A stretch of 64,000 bases of DNA from Pseudomonas anatoliensis (GTDB lineage Bacteria > Pseudomonadota > Gammaproteobacteria > Pseudomonadales > Pseudomonadaceae), in contig NZ_JACVHC010000005.1 in the NCBI RefSeq assembly GCF_017976235.1, positions 248,001 to 312,000 of the forward strand. Reading direction: 5' to 3'. The translations under genes were made by a program, and so were the position numbers. Below, in pieces: positions 44,807-53,350 of this stretch. The notes beneath the pieces are model-generated. The model had not been told where the DNA came from. It searched no databases and worked only from the letters and a program-made list of their open reading frames with translations. Position 1 is the stretch's first letter, and the number at the start of each line of letters is the position of its first letter.

Positions 44807-44874
44807 AAAAGATCGCAGCCTTCGGCAGCTCCTACACCGTCCCATGTAGGAGCTGCCGAAGGCTGCGATCTTTT
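44807..44874. repeat. REPIN, family B
   Basis: AAAAGATCGCAGCCTTCGGC and a perfect inverted partner with only a short spacer. It lies 6 bp after a family-A REPIN, so two families stand side by side. Confidence 0.93.
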
Positions 44875-44961
44875 GCTTCTGTATCACGCCCATCAATCAT
44901 CCTGTTCAGCCTTTATCAGCAAGCCTAGACTCGGTCCAACCCCAATTTCAGGTAGGCCGCC

Positions 44962-46764
44962 ATGTCCGAGACGCTGCTCAGTTCCCGCAATCTGGCTTTC
45001 GAGCTGTATGAAGTCCTTGATGCCGAGGGCCTGACCCGGCGTGAGCGCTTTGCCGAGCACAACCGCGAGACCTTCGATGCCGCCATCGGCACGGCCCGCA
45101 ACATTGCCGAGAAATACTTCGCGCCGCACAACCGCAAGGGCGACGAGAACGAGCCGCGCTACGAGAACGGTCAGGCGATTCTGATTCCCGAGGTGAAACC
45201 GGCGGTGGATGCCTTCCTCGAAGCCGGATTCCTCAACGCTGCGAGAAGTTTCGACGCCGGCGGCATGCAACTTCCTACACTGCTGTCGCAAGCCTGCTTC
45301 GCGCATTTCCAGTCGGCCAATGCTGCTTCGACTTCGTACCCGTTCCTGACCATGGGCGCGGCCAACCTGATCGAAAGCTTCGGCACAGACGAACAGAAAC
45401 AGCGCTTCCTGCAACCGATGATCGATGGCCGTTTCTTCGGCACCATGGCCCTGACCGAGCCGCACGCGGGCTCCTCGCTGTCGGATATTCGCACCCGCGC
45501 CGAGCCTGCGGCCGACGGCACCTATCGCCTCAAGGGCAACAAGATCTTTATTTCCGGCGGTGATCATCCGCTCTCGGAAAACATCGTGCACATGGTGCTG
45601 GCCAAGCTGCCTGACGCGCCGCCTGGGGTGAAAGGCATTTCGCTGTTCATCGTGCCGAAGTTTCTGGTCAACGATGACGGCACCCTCGGCCAACGCAATG
45701 ACGTACTGCTGGCCGGGCTATTCCACAAGATGGGCTGGCGTGGCACGACGTCTACCGCGCTGAATTTCGGCGATAACGGTGAATGTGTCGGCTATCTGGT
45801 CGGTGAAGCGCATCGCGGTTTGAGCTACATGTTCCAAATGATGAACGAGGCGCGGATCGGCGTTGGCATGGGCGCGGTGATGCTCGGTTACGCCGGTTAC
45901 CTGTATTCGCTGGAATACGCTCGCGAACGTCCGCAAGGCCGGGTGCCGGACAGCAAGGACCCGAGCACCGCGCCCGTGGCGATCATTCAGCACGCCGACG
46001 TCAGACGCATGCTGCTGACACAAAAGTCCTACGTCGAAGGTGCCTTTGACCTCGGGCTCTACGCCGCCCGTTTGTTCGATGACACCACCACGCTTGAGAC
46101 CGAAGCGGAGCGCAAGCACGCCCATGAGCTGCTGGATTTGCTGACACCCATCGTCAAATCCTGGCCCTCGGAGTTCTGCCTCAAGGCCAACGAACTGGCG
46201 ATCCAGATTCTCGGCGGCCACGGTTACACCCGCGAATACCCGGTTGAGCAGTATTACCGCGACAACCGTTTGAACCCGATCCACGAAGGCACCCACGGCA
46301 TTCAGTCGCTGGACTTGCTCGGGCGCAAACTGGCGCAGAACGGTGGGGCAGGCTTGAAACAACTGGTGCGACTGATCGCCGACACCGCCGAACGCGCTGT
46401 TGCGTACGAATCGTTAACCGCACTGCGTGAGCCTTTGGAAAAACTGGTCGCGCGCCTGCAAGTGGTGACCATCGGTTTGCTGACCGATCTTGCCCAGGGC
46501 AAGGTCAACAGCAGCCTGGCGAATTCGGCGCTGTATCTGAAAGTGTTTGGCCACACGGTGATTGGCTGGCGCTGGCTGGAGCAGGCGATTCGCGCCGAAG
46601 AAGGGTTGGCCAAAGGCAATGCGGCAGATGCCGACTTTTATAAGGGCAAGTTGCAGGCGGCGCGGTATTTCCTGACGTGGGAAGTGCCGGGTTGCCACCA
46701 TGAGCTGGCGTTGCTGGAGGCGCGGGATGATACGTGCCTGGGGATGCAGGATGCTTGGTTCTGA
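44962..46764 (+). CDS. Acyl-CoA dehydrogenase (FadE-like)
   Basis: A 600-residue FAD enzyme of the longer acyl-CoA dehydrogenase class, with an extra C-terminal helical domain after about residue 470. MALTEPHAGSSLSDIRTRAE is the FAD/substrate signature. RLNPIHEGTHGIQSLDLLGR holds the likely catalytic Glu, and the C-terminal part includes LLTDLAQGKVNSSLANSALY. It catalyses the first step of fatty acyl-CoA beta-oxidation, with chain preference not inferable. By position it corresponds to PA5020 of PAO1, displaced from rlmJ by the vgrG and put insertions. No partner beta-oxidation genes are adjacent. Confidence 0.92.
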   Translation: MSETLLSSRNLAFELYEVLDAEGLTRRERFAEHNRETFDAAIGTARNIAEKYFAPHNRKGDENEPRYENGQAILIPEVKPAVDAFLEAGFLNAARSFDAGGMQLPTLLSQACFAHFQSANAASTSYPFLTMGAANLIESFGTDEQKQRFLQPMIDGRFFGTMALTEPHAGSSLSDIRTRAEPAADGTYRLKGNKIFISGGDHPLSENIVHMVLAKLPDAPPGVKGISLFIVPKFLVNDDGTLGQRNDVLLAGLFHKMGWRGTTSTALNFGDNGECVGYLVGEAHRGLSYMFQMMNEARIGVGMGAVMLGYAGYLYSLEYARERPQGRVPDSKDPSTAPVAIIQHADVRRMLLTQKSYVEGAFDLGLYAARLFDDTTTLETEAERKHAHELLDLLTPIVKSWPSEFCLKANELAIQILGGHGYTREYPVEQYYRDNRLNPIHEGTHGIQSLDLLGRKLAQNGGAGLKQLVRLIADTAERAVAYESLTALREPLEKLVARLQVVTIGLLTDLAQGKVNSSLANSALYLKVFGHTVIGWRWLEQAIRAEEGLAKGNAADADFYKGKLQAARYFLTWEVPGCHHELALLEARDDTCLGMQDAWF

Positions 46765-46791
46765 TCTGGATTATGTGTGCGGCTGATACCG

Positions 46792-46886
46792 TCTTCGCGG
46801 GCAAGCACGCTCCCACAGGGTTCTGTGGTGTTCACGCACCATGTGAACACGCCGCAATACCTGTGGGAGCGGGCTTGCCCGCGAAG
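46792..46886. repeat. REPIN, family C, with inner hairpin
   Basis: TCTTCGCGGGCAAGCACGCT and the inverted GAGCGGGCTTGCCCGCGAAG enclose a second perfect palindrome, GTGTTCAC (46828-46835) with GTGAACAC (46843-46850). It lies between the convergent acyl-CoA dehydrogenase and chemoreceptor genes and may act as a terminator for both. Confidence 0.88.
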
Positions 46887-46906
46887 GGGCCGGAACTGAC
46901 AGGACA

Positions 46907-48844
46907 TCAGCTCAACCTGAACCCACCCATCTGCCGCGCCAGATCATCCGCCAAGCGCTGCAACATCTGACAATCCTCGCGACACGCCCGAACCTCCCCC
47001 GCCGTCGCCCGGGCCAGATCGGAAATACCCTGTACGTTACGGTTGATCTCTTCAGTCACCGCTGACTGTTCTTCGGTCGCGGTCGCCACCTGATGGTTCA
47101 TGTCGCTGATGCGCTCGACCTGCCCGGTAATCGCCGTCAGCGATGCCCCGGTACGCTGGCTCGACTCGACCCCAGTGCCCGTCGCCGCTTGCCCGGTGCG
47201 CATCGATGACACGGCATTTTCCGCGCCCTGCTTGAGGCTGCCGATCATCTGCTGGATCTCGTCCGTGGACGCCTGAGTCCGGCGCGCCAAGGTGCGAACT
47301 TCGTCTGCCACCACCGCAAACCCGCGACCCATATCACCCGCCCGGGCAGCCTCGATAGCCGCGTTAAGGGCGAGCAAATTGGTCTGTTCAGAGACGCCGC
47401 GAATCACCGCCAGCACCGAGTCGATCGACGCCACTTGCTGCGCCAGTTCGCCCACCGCACCGGCCGCCAGGCCGATTTCATCGGACATGCTTTCAATGTG
47501 CCGAATCGAGCCGCCCACCACTTCCCGCGCTTGCATGGCTTCATCCCGCGCGTTTTGCGAAGCGAGTGCGGCGTTGCCGGCGTTTTGCGCGATTTCCTGC
47601 ACGGTCAGGCCCATTTCGTGGACAGCCGTGGCGACCATGTCGGTCATTTCCTGCTGGCGACCGGAACGCTCGGCAGTGTTTTCCACCACTTTCGCCACTT
47701 GCCCCACCGCCGTGCGCAGGCGCTCGCTGGTGGTCAGCACTTCGCCAATCATTTCGCGCTGACTGTCGAGGAAGCGATTGAAGCCGCGCGCCAGGTCACC
47801 CAACTCGTCGGCACGGCTGGAATCTAACCGATGGGTCAAATCTCCCCCACCGCTACCGATTGCCACCAACGCGGCTGTTACCTGACGGATCGGCCGCACC
47901 AGCCCTTGCGCCAGCCACACCACCAGCAGCAGGCACACCAGCGCCACTGCCAGACCGATTGCACCGCTCATCCACATCGCCTTGCGGGCTTCGGCGTAGA
48001 TCTGCGATTGCGGCACTTCGGCCACCAAGGTCCAGCCGAGATCGCGTAACGGCAGGCTGAAAGCGAGAAAATCCTCGCCGTCGCGCTGAAATGAGCGATT
48101 GGTCGCCACTTTCTGGCCCATGACCGCTTGCGCCGCTTCGGCGCCGATCTGCTCGCTCAAGGTGCGTTTACCGCTGAACTGCGCTTCAGGATGGACCTGG
48201 ATCAAACCGTCGGAACGCACGAGATAGACCTTGCCGCGCTCACCAAAGCTGAAATTGTGGATCAGCTCCGACAGCTCTTTCATACTCAGTCCAAGTCCTG
48301 CCACACCGACGACTTTGCCGGCCTGTTCGACCTTCAAATCGATGAACAGCGCCAGCTCTCCCGTCGCCACGTCGTTGTCGATATTGAGGGTGCGCGGCTG
48401 ATCGCTGTCGAGGAAGGAATAGAACCAGGCGTCGGCCGGTTTGGCACGGCTGAGGGTGCGATCCAGGCCTTTTTCGCTGATGTAGTGATTGGATTCAGTG
48501 CCGATGATCAAAGCAGTGAATGCTTTGTGTTCGGCGCGGATGCCTTCCAGATACTGCGCGAAGCCTGCCGTTTTGCTGCTGTCTTCACCGGCGGCCAACC
48601 AGTCACGCACCATCGAATTGCTGGCGATGTCTTTCGCGGCGGTCAGCGGCTGAATGAGGATGCGTTCGATATCGTTGCGCGTCGCTTCAATGCTCGACGG
48701 CAGCGCTTGTTCGACCAGATAGCTCTGGGCGAGGCGGTTGACCACCAGGGTATAAATGCCAACCACGATCAGGATGCTGACCAGCAGGGCGGTGCCCATG
48801 CTGAGAATCAGCTGCCATTGAATACTGCGTCGCCACAAATGCAT
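46907..48844 (-). CDS. Methyl-accepting chemotaxis protein with Cache-type sensor
   Basis: A 645-residue transmembrane chemoreceptor. TM1 is SIQWQLILSMGTALLVSILI (about 7-35) and TM2 about residues 275-300 (MSGAIGLAVALVCLLLVVWL). The large periplasmic part between (40-270) has the Cache pattern, for example GERGKVYLVRSDGLIQVHPE. A HAMP domain follows, then a signalling domain with the hairpin tip NLLALNAAIEAARAGDMGRG. The ATG at 48844 starts a normal signal anchor, and the longer frame to 48916 adds an implausible N-terminus. The ligand is unknown. Dicache receptors of Pseudomonas often bind amino acids, amines or organic acids. It lies 99 bp downstream of zapA on the same strand. Confidence 0.92.
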   Translation of the reverse strand: MHLWRRSIQWQLILSMGTALLVSILIVVGIYTLVVNRLAQSYLVEQALPSSIEATRNDIERILIQPLTAAKDIASNSMVRDWLAAGEDSSKTAGFAQYLEGIRAEHKAFTALIIGTESNHYISEKGLDRTLSRAKPADAWFYSFLDSDQPRTLNIDNDVATGELALFIDLKVEQAGKVVGVAGLGLSMKELSELIHNFSFGERGKVYLVRSDGLIQVHPEAQFSGKRTLSEQIGAEAAQAVMGQKVATNRSFQRDGEDFLAFSLPLRDLGWTLVAEVPQSQIYAEARKAMWMSGAIGLAVALVCLLLVVWLAQGLVRPIRQVTAALVAIGSGGGDLTHRLDSSRADELGDLARGFNRFLDSQREMIGEVLTTSERLRTAVGQVAKVVENTAERSGRQQEMTDMVATAVHEMGLTVQEIAQNAGNAALASQNARDEAMQAREVVGGSIRHIESMSDEIGLAAGAVGELAQQVASIDSVLAVIRGVSEQTNLLALNAAIEAARAGDMGRGFAVVADEVRTLARRTQASTDEIQQMIGSLKQGAENAVSSMRTGQAATGTGVESSQRTGASLTAITGQVERISDMNHQVATATEEQSAVTEEINRNVQGISDLARATAGEVRACREDCQMLQRLADDLARQMGGFRLS

Positions 48845-48943
48845 GGAGCACCCCCAAAGAATAAGTGGCCGAAACAATGCAACAGCCGTGCCGATTGTAT
48901 ACAACTCAATCGACAATCTATTCTTTGGTTGTGCGCAACCCCA

Positions 48944-49246
48944 TCAACCCTGATTGATGGTCTTGGCGATGGTGTCGACCGTGGCGCTGACTTGCTCTTG
49001 GTAACGGTCGAGTTCTTGCTGGTGCTGCTTCTTCATTTCGATCTGCTGCGAGCACAGATTCATCGCTGCCAGTACCAGCAAGCGGTCGCCGATCAACGTC
49101 GGGTATTTCCTTTTGGTGTCGTCCAGCGCGGCCTTGAGCATGAGCGCCGCGTCCAGCAGGGTCTGTTCTTCCCCGGCCGGTGCCTTGATCGAATAGTCCT
49201 CCCCCATAATGGAGACGACTTTTACCCCTGCTGAGTTGTGGTTCAT
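48944..49246 (-). CDS. zapA: Cell division protein ZapA
   Basis: A 100-residue protein that bundles FtsZ filaments at the Z-ring. The N-terminal head VVSIMGEDYSIKAPAGEEQT and the C-terminal coiled coil NLCSQQIEMKKQHQQELDRY are characteristic. It overlaps the upstream TIGR02449 gene by 4 bases. In Pseudomonas the usual order is TIGR02449-zapA-6S RNA-5-formyl-THF cyclo-ligase. Here a chemoreceptor follows after 99 bp and no 6S RNA-like sequence is seen in that gap. Confidence 0.92.
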   Translation of the reverse strand: MNHNSAGVKVVSIMGEDYSIKAPAGEEQTLLDAALMLKAALDDTKRKYPTLIGDRLLVLAAMNLCSQQIEMKKQHQQELDRYQEQVSATVDTIAKTINQG

Positions 49247-49473
49247 GCGCTGACAGGACCTGCGTTGACGCGATCAACCAGAGCCTGAATGCGTGCGGCG
49301 GTGGCGCCGTGTTTTTCTTCCTGTTCCATCAGGTTCAGTTGCAGGCTTTCGTTTTCATCCTTGGCCTGGGCCAGTTCCGTGGACAGGGTCTGGTTGGTTT
49401 GCGAAAGGGTCTGGTTCTGTTGCACCAGGTCGCTGACGAGCTGTTCCAACTGGCTGAGGGATGCTTCCAACAT
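49243..49473 (-). CDS. TIGR02449 family coiled-coil protein (ZapB-like)
   Basis: A 76-residue, almost entirely coiled-coil protein starting MLEASLSQLEQLVSDLVQQN. The ATG at 49473 is chosen because GGAAGA lies 6 bases upstream and because the family begins MLEA. An ATG at 49497 adds eight residues. This family sits upstream of zapA across gammaproteobacteria and resembles ZapB/SlyX in length and heptad pattern, suggesting a Z-ring accessory role. It is divergent from the chemoreceptor at 49750. Confidence 0.85.
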   Translation of the reverse strand: MLEASLSQLEQLVSDLVQQNQTLSQTNQTLSTELAQAKDENESLQLNLMEQEEKHGATAARIQALVDRVNAGPVSA

Positions 49474-49667
49474 TTTGATCTTCCAAGCGTTTTTCAAAGG
49501 GCGCGTACGATAAAGAAAAGTCGTCGTGGACGCTAGGTTTAAACCGGCGCAAAGCCTTGATTTTCCTGACGGCCGACCGTTCTCGCGAGTTTAAAAGACT
49601 GTGATCTGCCGATCTGGTTCCTGCACTTCGTCGCTCAATGCGGGGTGCGACAAATACGCACACGAAC

Positions 49668-49694
49668 TAAAGAGTTCATTTGCCTGACCGATAA
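49668..49694 (+). promoter_or_regulatory. FliA (sigma-28) type promoter of the chemoreceptor gene
   Basis: TAAA (49668-49671), a 15 bp spacer and ACCGATAA (49687-49694) match the sigma-28 consensus TAAA-N15-GCCGATAA in seven of eight -10 positions. It lies 55 bp before the ATG at 49750, which ties the receptor to flagellar gene expression. Confidence 0.85.
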
Positions 49695-49749
49695 GTCATG
49701 CAATAGCAGTCTCAGCCCGCATGGATGCGGCCCTTCTCGGTACCCGCCC

Positions 49750-51375
49750 ATGTCCCTCCGCAATATGAATATCGCCCCCCGGGCGTTCACCGGTTTTGCC
49801 CTGATCGGCGGCCTGATGCTGATTCTCGGCGTGTTCGCCCTGAACCAGATGAGCAAAATCCGCGCGGCAGGCGAAGACATCGCCACCGCGAGCGTGCCAT
49901 CGATCAAGGCCCTCGACGAATTCACTCAACTGACCCTGCGTCTGCGCGTGCTGTCGTATCGCTTGCTGATCAACCGTGAGCCGGACGTCCAGCAAAAGAC
50001 ATTTGAGCTCTTCGAGATGCGCAACAAGCAGATCGCCGACGCTCAGCGTGCTTACGAACCACTGATCGATGGCCCGCAGGAACGTGCGGCGTACGACCAG
50101 TACGTGCAATTGCTCGCGCAGTACCGCCAGATGGAAGACAGGATGAAAACCCTGTCGCGTAACAATCAGGTCGATGAACTGCGGCAGATGCTCAACAGCG
50201 ATTTGCTGAGCAATTCGGAAGCCGTGAATACGGCGTTGGCGCGCTTGCTGGAGATCAACACCCAGCAAATCGCCGAAACGGATAAAGGTGCGTCTGACCA
50301 GTACTCCATGTCATTCAACCTGGTGGTCACTCTGCTGATCATTGCCAGCGGCCTGACTCTGCTGTTCGCCTGGTTGCTGACCAACAGCATCACCAAGCCA
50401 ATCTCCAAAGCACTGGAAGCTGCTGAAACCATCGCCGAAGGCAATCTGACTCAGCCGATCCACGTCGACGGTGAAGACGAAGCCGGGCGCTTGCTGGCGG
50501 CAATGGCCAAGATGCAATCGAAGCTGCGCGACACCTTGCAGCGGATTTCCGGCTCGGCCACGCAGCTGGCCTCGGCCGCCGAGGAACTGAACAGCGTCAC
50601 CGACGAAAGCGCCCGCGGCCTGACGCAGCAGAACAACGAAATAGAACAAGCGGCTACAGCGGTCAACGAGATGACCAGCGCGGTGGAAGAAGTCGCACGT
50701 AACGCGGTAAGTACCTCGGAAGCCTCGAAGAACGCCACCACGTCTGCCGGTGACGGTCGTGACCTGGTGCAGGAAACGGTCAGCGCCATCGAACGCATGA
50801 GCGCCGACGTGCAGAGCACGGCGAGCCTGATCGGCGATCTGGCCAATGAATCCCGTGACATCGGCAAGGTGCTGGACGTGATTCGTGGTCTGGCTGATCA
50901 GACCAACCTGCTGGCGCTGAACGCCGCAATTGAAGCCGCGCGTGCTGGTGAGGCCGGTCGTGGTTTTGCGGTGGTGGCGGACGAAGTGCGTGCCTTGGCC
51001 CATCGCACGCAGCAGTCGACCAGCGAAATCGAGCGCATGATCGGCAGCATTCAGAGCGGCACCGAACACGCCGTGGATTCGATGCGCAACAGCACCGAGC
51101 GTGCTGAATCGACGCTGAACATCGCCCGTGGTGCCGGGATGTCGCTGGACACCATCAACACCGCCATCGTCGAGATCAACGAGCGCAATCTGGTGATCGC
51201 CAGCGCTGCTGAAGAGCAGGCGCAGGTGGCGCGGGAAGTCGACCGTAATCTGGTGAACATCCGCGATCTGTCGGTGCAATCGGCGACCGGGGCGAATCAG
51301 ACCAGCGCGGCGAGTAACGAGCTGTCCCGGCTGGCGCTGGATCTGAACAATATGGTTGGGCGGTTCAGTCTTTAA
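49750..51375 (+). CDS. Methyl-accepting chemotaxis protein with four-helix-bundle sensor
   Basis: A 541-residue chemoreceptor. TM1 (FTGFALIGGLMLILGVFALN) lies at about 13-32, and TM2 (LVVTLLIIASGLTLLFAWLL) at about 190-210. The 155-residue periplasmic part between is alpha-helical (4HB_MCP type; QLTLRLRVLSYRLLINREPD). A HAMP segment (TNSITKPISKALEAAETIAE) and the signalling domain with NLLALNAAIEAARAGEAGRG follow. No C-terminal CheR/CheB pentapeptide is seen. The ATG at 49750 is preferred to the frame start at 49645 because the FliA promoter lies between them. Confidence 0.93.
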   Translation: MSLRNMNIAPRAFTGFALIGGLMLILGVFALNQMSKIRAAGEDIATASVPSIKALDEFTQLTLRLRVLSYRLLINREPDVQQKTFELFEMRNKQIADAQRAYEPLIDGPQERAAYDQYVQLLAQYRQMEDRMKTLSRNNQVDELRQMLNSDLLSNSEAVNTALARLLEINTQQIAETDKGASDQYSMSFNLVVTLLIIASGLTLLFAWLLTNSITKPISKALEAAETIAEGNLTQPIHVDGEDEAGRLLAAMAKMQSKLRDTLQRISGSATQLASAAEELNSVTDESARGLTQQNNEIEQAATAVNEMTSAVEEVARNAVSTSEASKNATTSAGDGRDLVQETVSAIERMSADVQSTASLIGDLANESRDIGKVLDVIRGLADQTNLLALNAAIEAARAGEAGRGFAVVADEVRALAHRTQQSTSEIERMIGSIQSGTEHAVDSMRNSTERAESTLNIARGAGMSLDTINTAIVEINERNLVIASAAEEQAQVAREVDRNLVNIRDLSVQSATGANQTSAASNELSRLALDLNNMVGRFSL

Positions 51376-51386
51376 TCGCCAAGAGC

Positions 51387-51463
51387 AAAGATCGCAGCCT
51401 TCGGCAGCTCCTACATGGGATTGATGTACACCCTGTAAGAGCTGCCGCAGGCTGCGATCTTTT
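51387..51463. repeat. REPIN, family B
   Basis: AAAGATCGCAGCCTTCGGCA and the inverted TGTAAGAGCTGCCGCAGGCT, in the gap between the chemoreceptor and antiporter genes. Confidence 0.9.
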
Positions 51464-51573
51464 GATCTACCAAAAACCTTTTTGACATCACCACATTTCA
51501 ACAGGTTAGAATCGCTGGCACGCAGACTGCATGGTCAGTTTGTGCCCGTCTTTACGCTTCTGGAGTACTGCCT

Positions 51574-53316
51574 TTGAATGCGACGACCATCAACAGCCTG
51601 TTCTTGATCGGCGCGTTGCTGGTAGGCGCAAGCATTCTTGTCAGCTCACTGTCCTCCCGGCTCGGCATTCCCATTCTGGTCATTATTCTCGCGGTCGGCA
51701 TGGCCGCCGGGGTCGATGGCGGCGGGATCATTTTCGACAATTACCCCACGGCCTATCTGGTCGGCAACCTCGCGCTGGCAGTGATCCTGCTCGACGGCGG
51801 TTTGCGTACGCGGGTATCAAGTTTCCGCGTGGCGTTGTGGCCGGCGCTGTCGCTGGCGACGGTCGGCGTGTTGATCACCACCGGGCTGACCGGCATGGCA
51901 GCGGCGTGGCTGTTCGACCTGAACCTGATCCAGGGCCTGCTGATCGGCGCGATTGTCGGCTCCACCGACGCCGCGGCGGTGTTCTCGCTCCTCGGCGGCA
52001 AGGGCCTGAACGAACGGGTGAGCGCCAGCCTGGAAATCGAATCCGGCAGCAACGACCCGATGGCGGTGTTCCTCACCGTGACCCTGATCGACATGCTCGC
52101 CAGCGGCCAGACCGGTTTGCACTGGAGCCTGCTGACCCACCTGATCCGCGAGTTCGGCATCGGTGGCGTGGTCGGGCTGGGCGGTGGCTGGTTGATGTTG
52201 CAAATGGTCAACCGCATCAACCTCGCCGCCGGCCTGTATCCGATTCTGGTGATCGCTGGCGGTCTGGTGGTGTTCGCGCTGACCAACGCCCTGCACGGCA
52301 GCGGCTTTCTCGCGGTGTACCTGTGTGGACTGGTGATCGGCAACCGCCCGGTGCGCAGCCGTCACGGCATCCTGCACATGCTTGATGGCATGGCGTGGCT
52401 GGCGCAGATCGGCATGTTCCTGGTGCTGGGGCTGCTGGTCACACCGCATGATTTGCTGCCCATCGCCCTGCCCGCCCTCGGCCTGGCGCTGTGGATGATT
52501 CTGTTTGCGCGGCCGTTGTCGGTGATGGTCGGCCTGCTGCCGTTCAAGGCATTCCATGGCCGCGAGAAAGTCTTTATTTCCTGGGTTGGCCTACGCGGCG
52601 CGGTACCGATCATTCTTGCGGTGTTCCCGCTGATGGCCGGGCTGCCGAATGCGCAGCTGTACTTCAACCTCGCCTTCTTTATCGTATTGGTGTCGCTGTT
52701 GGTGCAGGGCACGAGCCTGCCGTGGGTGGCCAAACTGCTGAAGGTCACCGTACCGCCGGAGCCGGCACCGATTTCCCGATCCGCACTGGAAGTGCACATC
52801 ACCAGCGAGTGGGAGCTGTTCGTTTATAAGCTCGGCGCGGAGAAATGGTGCATCGGTTCGCCCCTGCGCGAGCTGAAAATGCCCGAAGGCACGCGCATCG
52901 CCGCGCTGTTTCGTGGCCAGCAACTGCTCCATCCGTCGGGTAGTACGGTGCTGGAAGTCGATGATTTGCTGTGTGTTATCGGCCATGAACACAACTTGCC
53001 AGCGCTCGGAAAACTGTTCAGCCAGGCACCGCAACGTGGCCTCGACCTGCGTTTCTTCGGCGACTTTGTACTCGAAGGAGACGCCCAGCTTAAAGCGGTT
53101 GCAGCGCTTTATGGCTTGCCGGCCGAAGGCATCGATCCGGACATGACCCTGGGCACCTTCATTGCCCACAAGGTCGGGGGGGCGCCGATCGTGGGTGACC
53201 AGGTGGAGTGGAACAACACCCATTGGACGGTGGCGGTCATGGACGGGAACAAGATTGCCAAAGTGGGCGTCAGATTCCCCGAAGGAAGTCGCCCGGGCCC
53301 CGGACTCTTCCTCTAA
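51574..53316 (+). CDS. nhaP2: K+/H+ antiporter NhaP2 (CvrA)
   Basis: A 580-residue inner-membrane CPA1 antiporter. About 12-13 membrane helices fill residues 5-400, with GSTDAAAVFSLLGGKG near 128 and EIESGSNDPMAVFL near 157, the ion-binding helix with the N-D pair. The cytosolic tail contains an RCK_C-like domain (about 410-490; WCIGSPLRELKMPEGTRIAA) and a CorC/HlyC-like domain at the end (DQVEWNNTHWTVAVMDGNKI). Translation starts at a TTG (51574) eight bases after GGAG. An ATG four bases later is out of frame. PA5021 occupies the same place. The channel gene follows after 34 bp and may be co-transcribed. Confidence 0.93.
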   Translation: MNATTINSLFLIGALLVGASILVSSLSSRLGIPILVIILAVGMAAGVDGGGIIFDNYPTAYLVGNLALAVILLDGGLRTRVSSFRVALWPALSLATVGVLITTGLTGMAAAWLFDLNLIQGLLIGAIVGSTDAAAVFSLLGGKGLNERVSASLEIESGSNDPMAVFLTVTLIDMLASGQTGLHWSLLTHLIREFGIGGVVGLGGGWLMLQMVNRINLAAGLYPILVIAGGLVVFALTNALHGSGFLAVYLCGLVIGNRPVRSRHGILHMLDGMAWLAQIGMFLVLGLLVTPHDLLPIALPALGLALWMILFARPLSVMVGLLPFKAFHGREKVFISWVGLRGAVPIILAVFPLMAGLPNAQLYFNLAFFIVLVSLLVQGTSLPWVAKLLKVTVPPEPAPISRSALEVHITSEWELFVYKLGAEKWCIGSPLRELKMPEGTRIAALFRGQQLLHPSGSTVLEVDDLLCVIGHEHNLPALGKLFSQAPQRGLDLRFFGDFVLEGDAQLKAVAALYGLPAEGIDPDMTLGTFIAHKVGGAPIVGDQVEWNNTHWTVAVMDGNKIAKVGVRFPEGSRPGPGLFL

Positions 53317-53350
53317 ACTGCGTCCACTATCACTTGCTTGACCGGTCTCT

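Noticed and set aside
40579..44808. 1409-codon open frame on the minus strand opposite putA
   Set aside because: Antisense shadow created by third-position GC bias. It runs through the putA operators and into REPINs.
48896..48905. TTGTATACAA palindrome upstream of the chemoreceptor at 46907
   Set aside because: Ten bp palindromes occur by chance, and no spacing to promoter elements supports a role.
48845..48943. 6S RNA after zapA
   Set aside because: The gap is too short for a 6S RNA of about 180 bases and shows no closing stem of that type.
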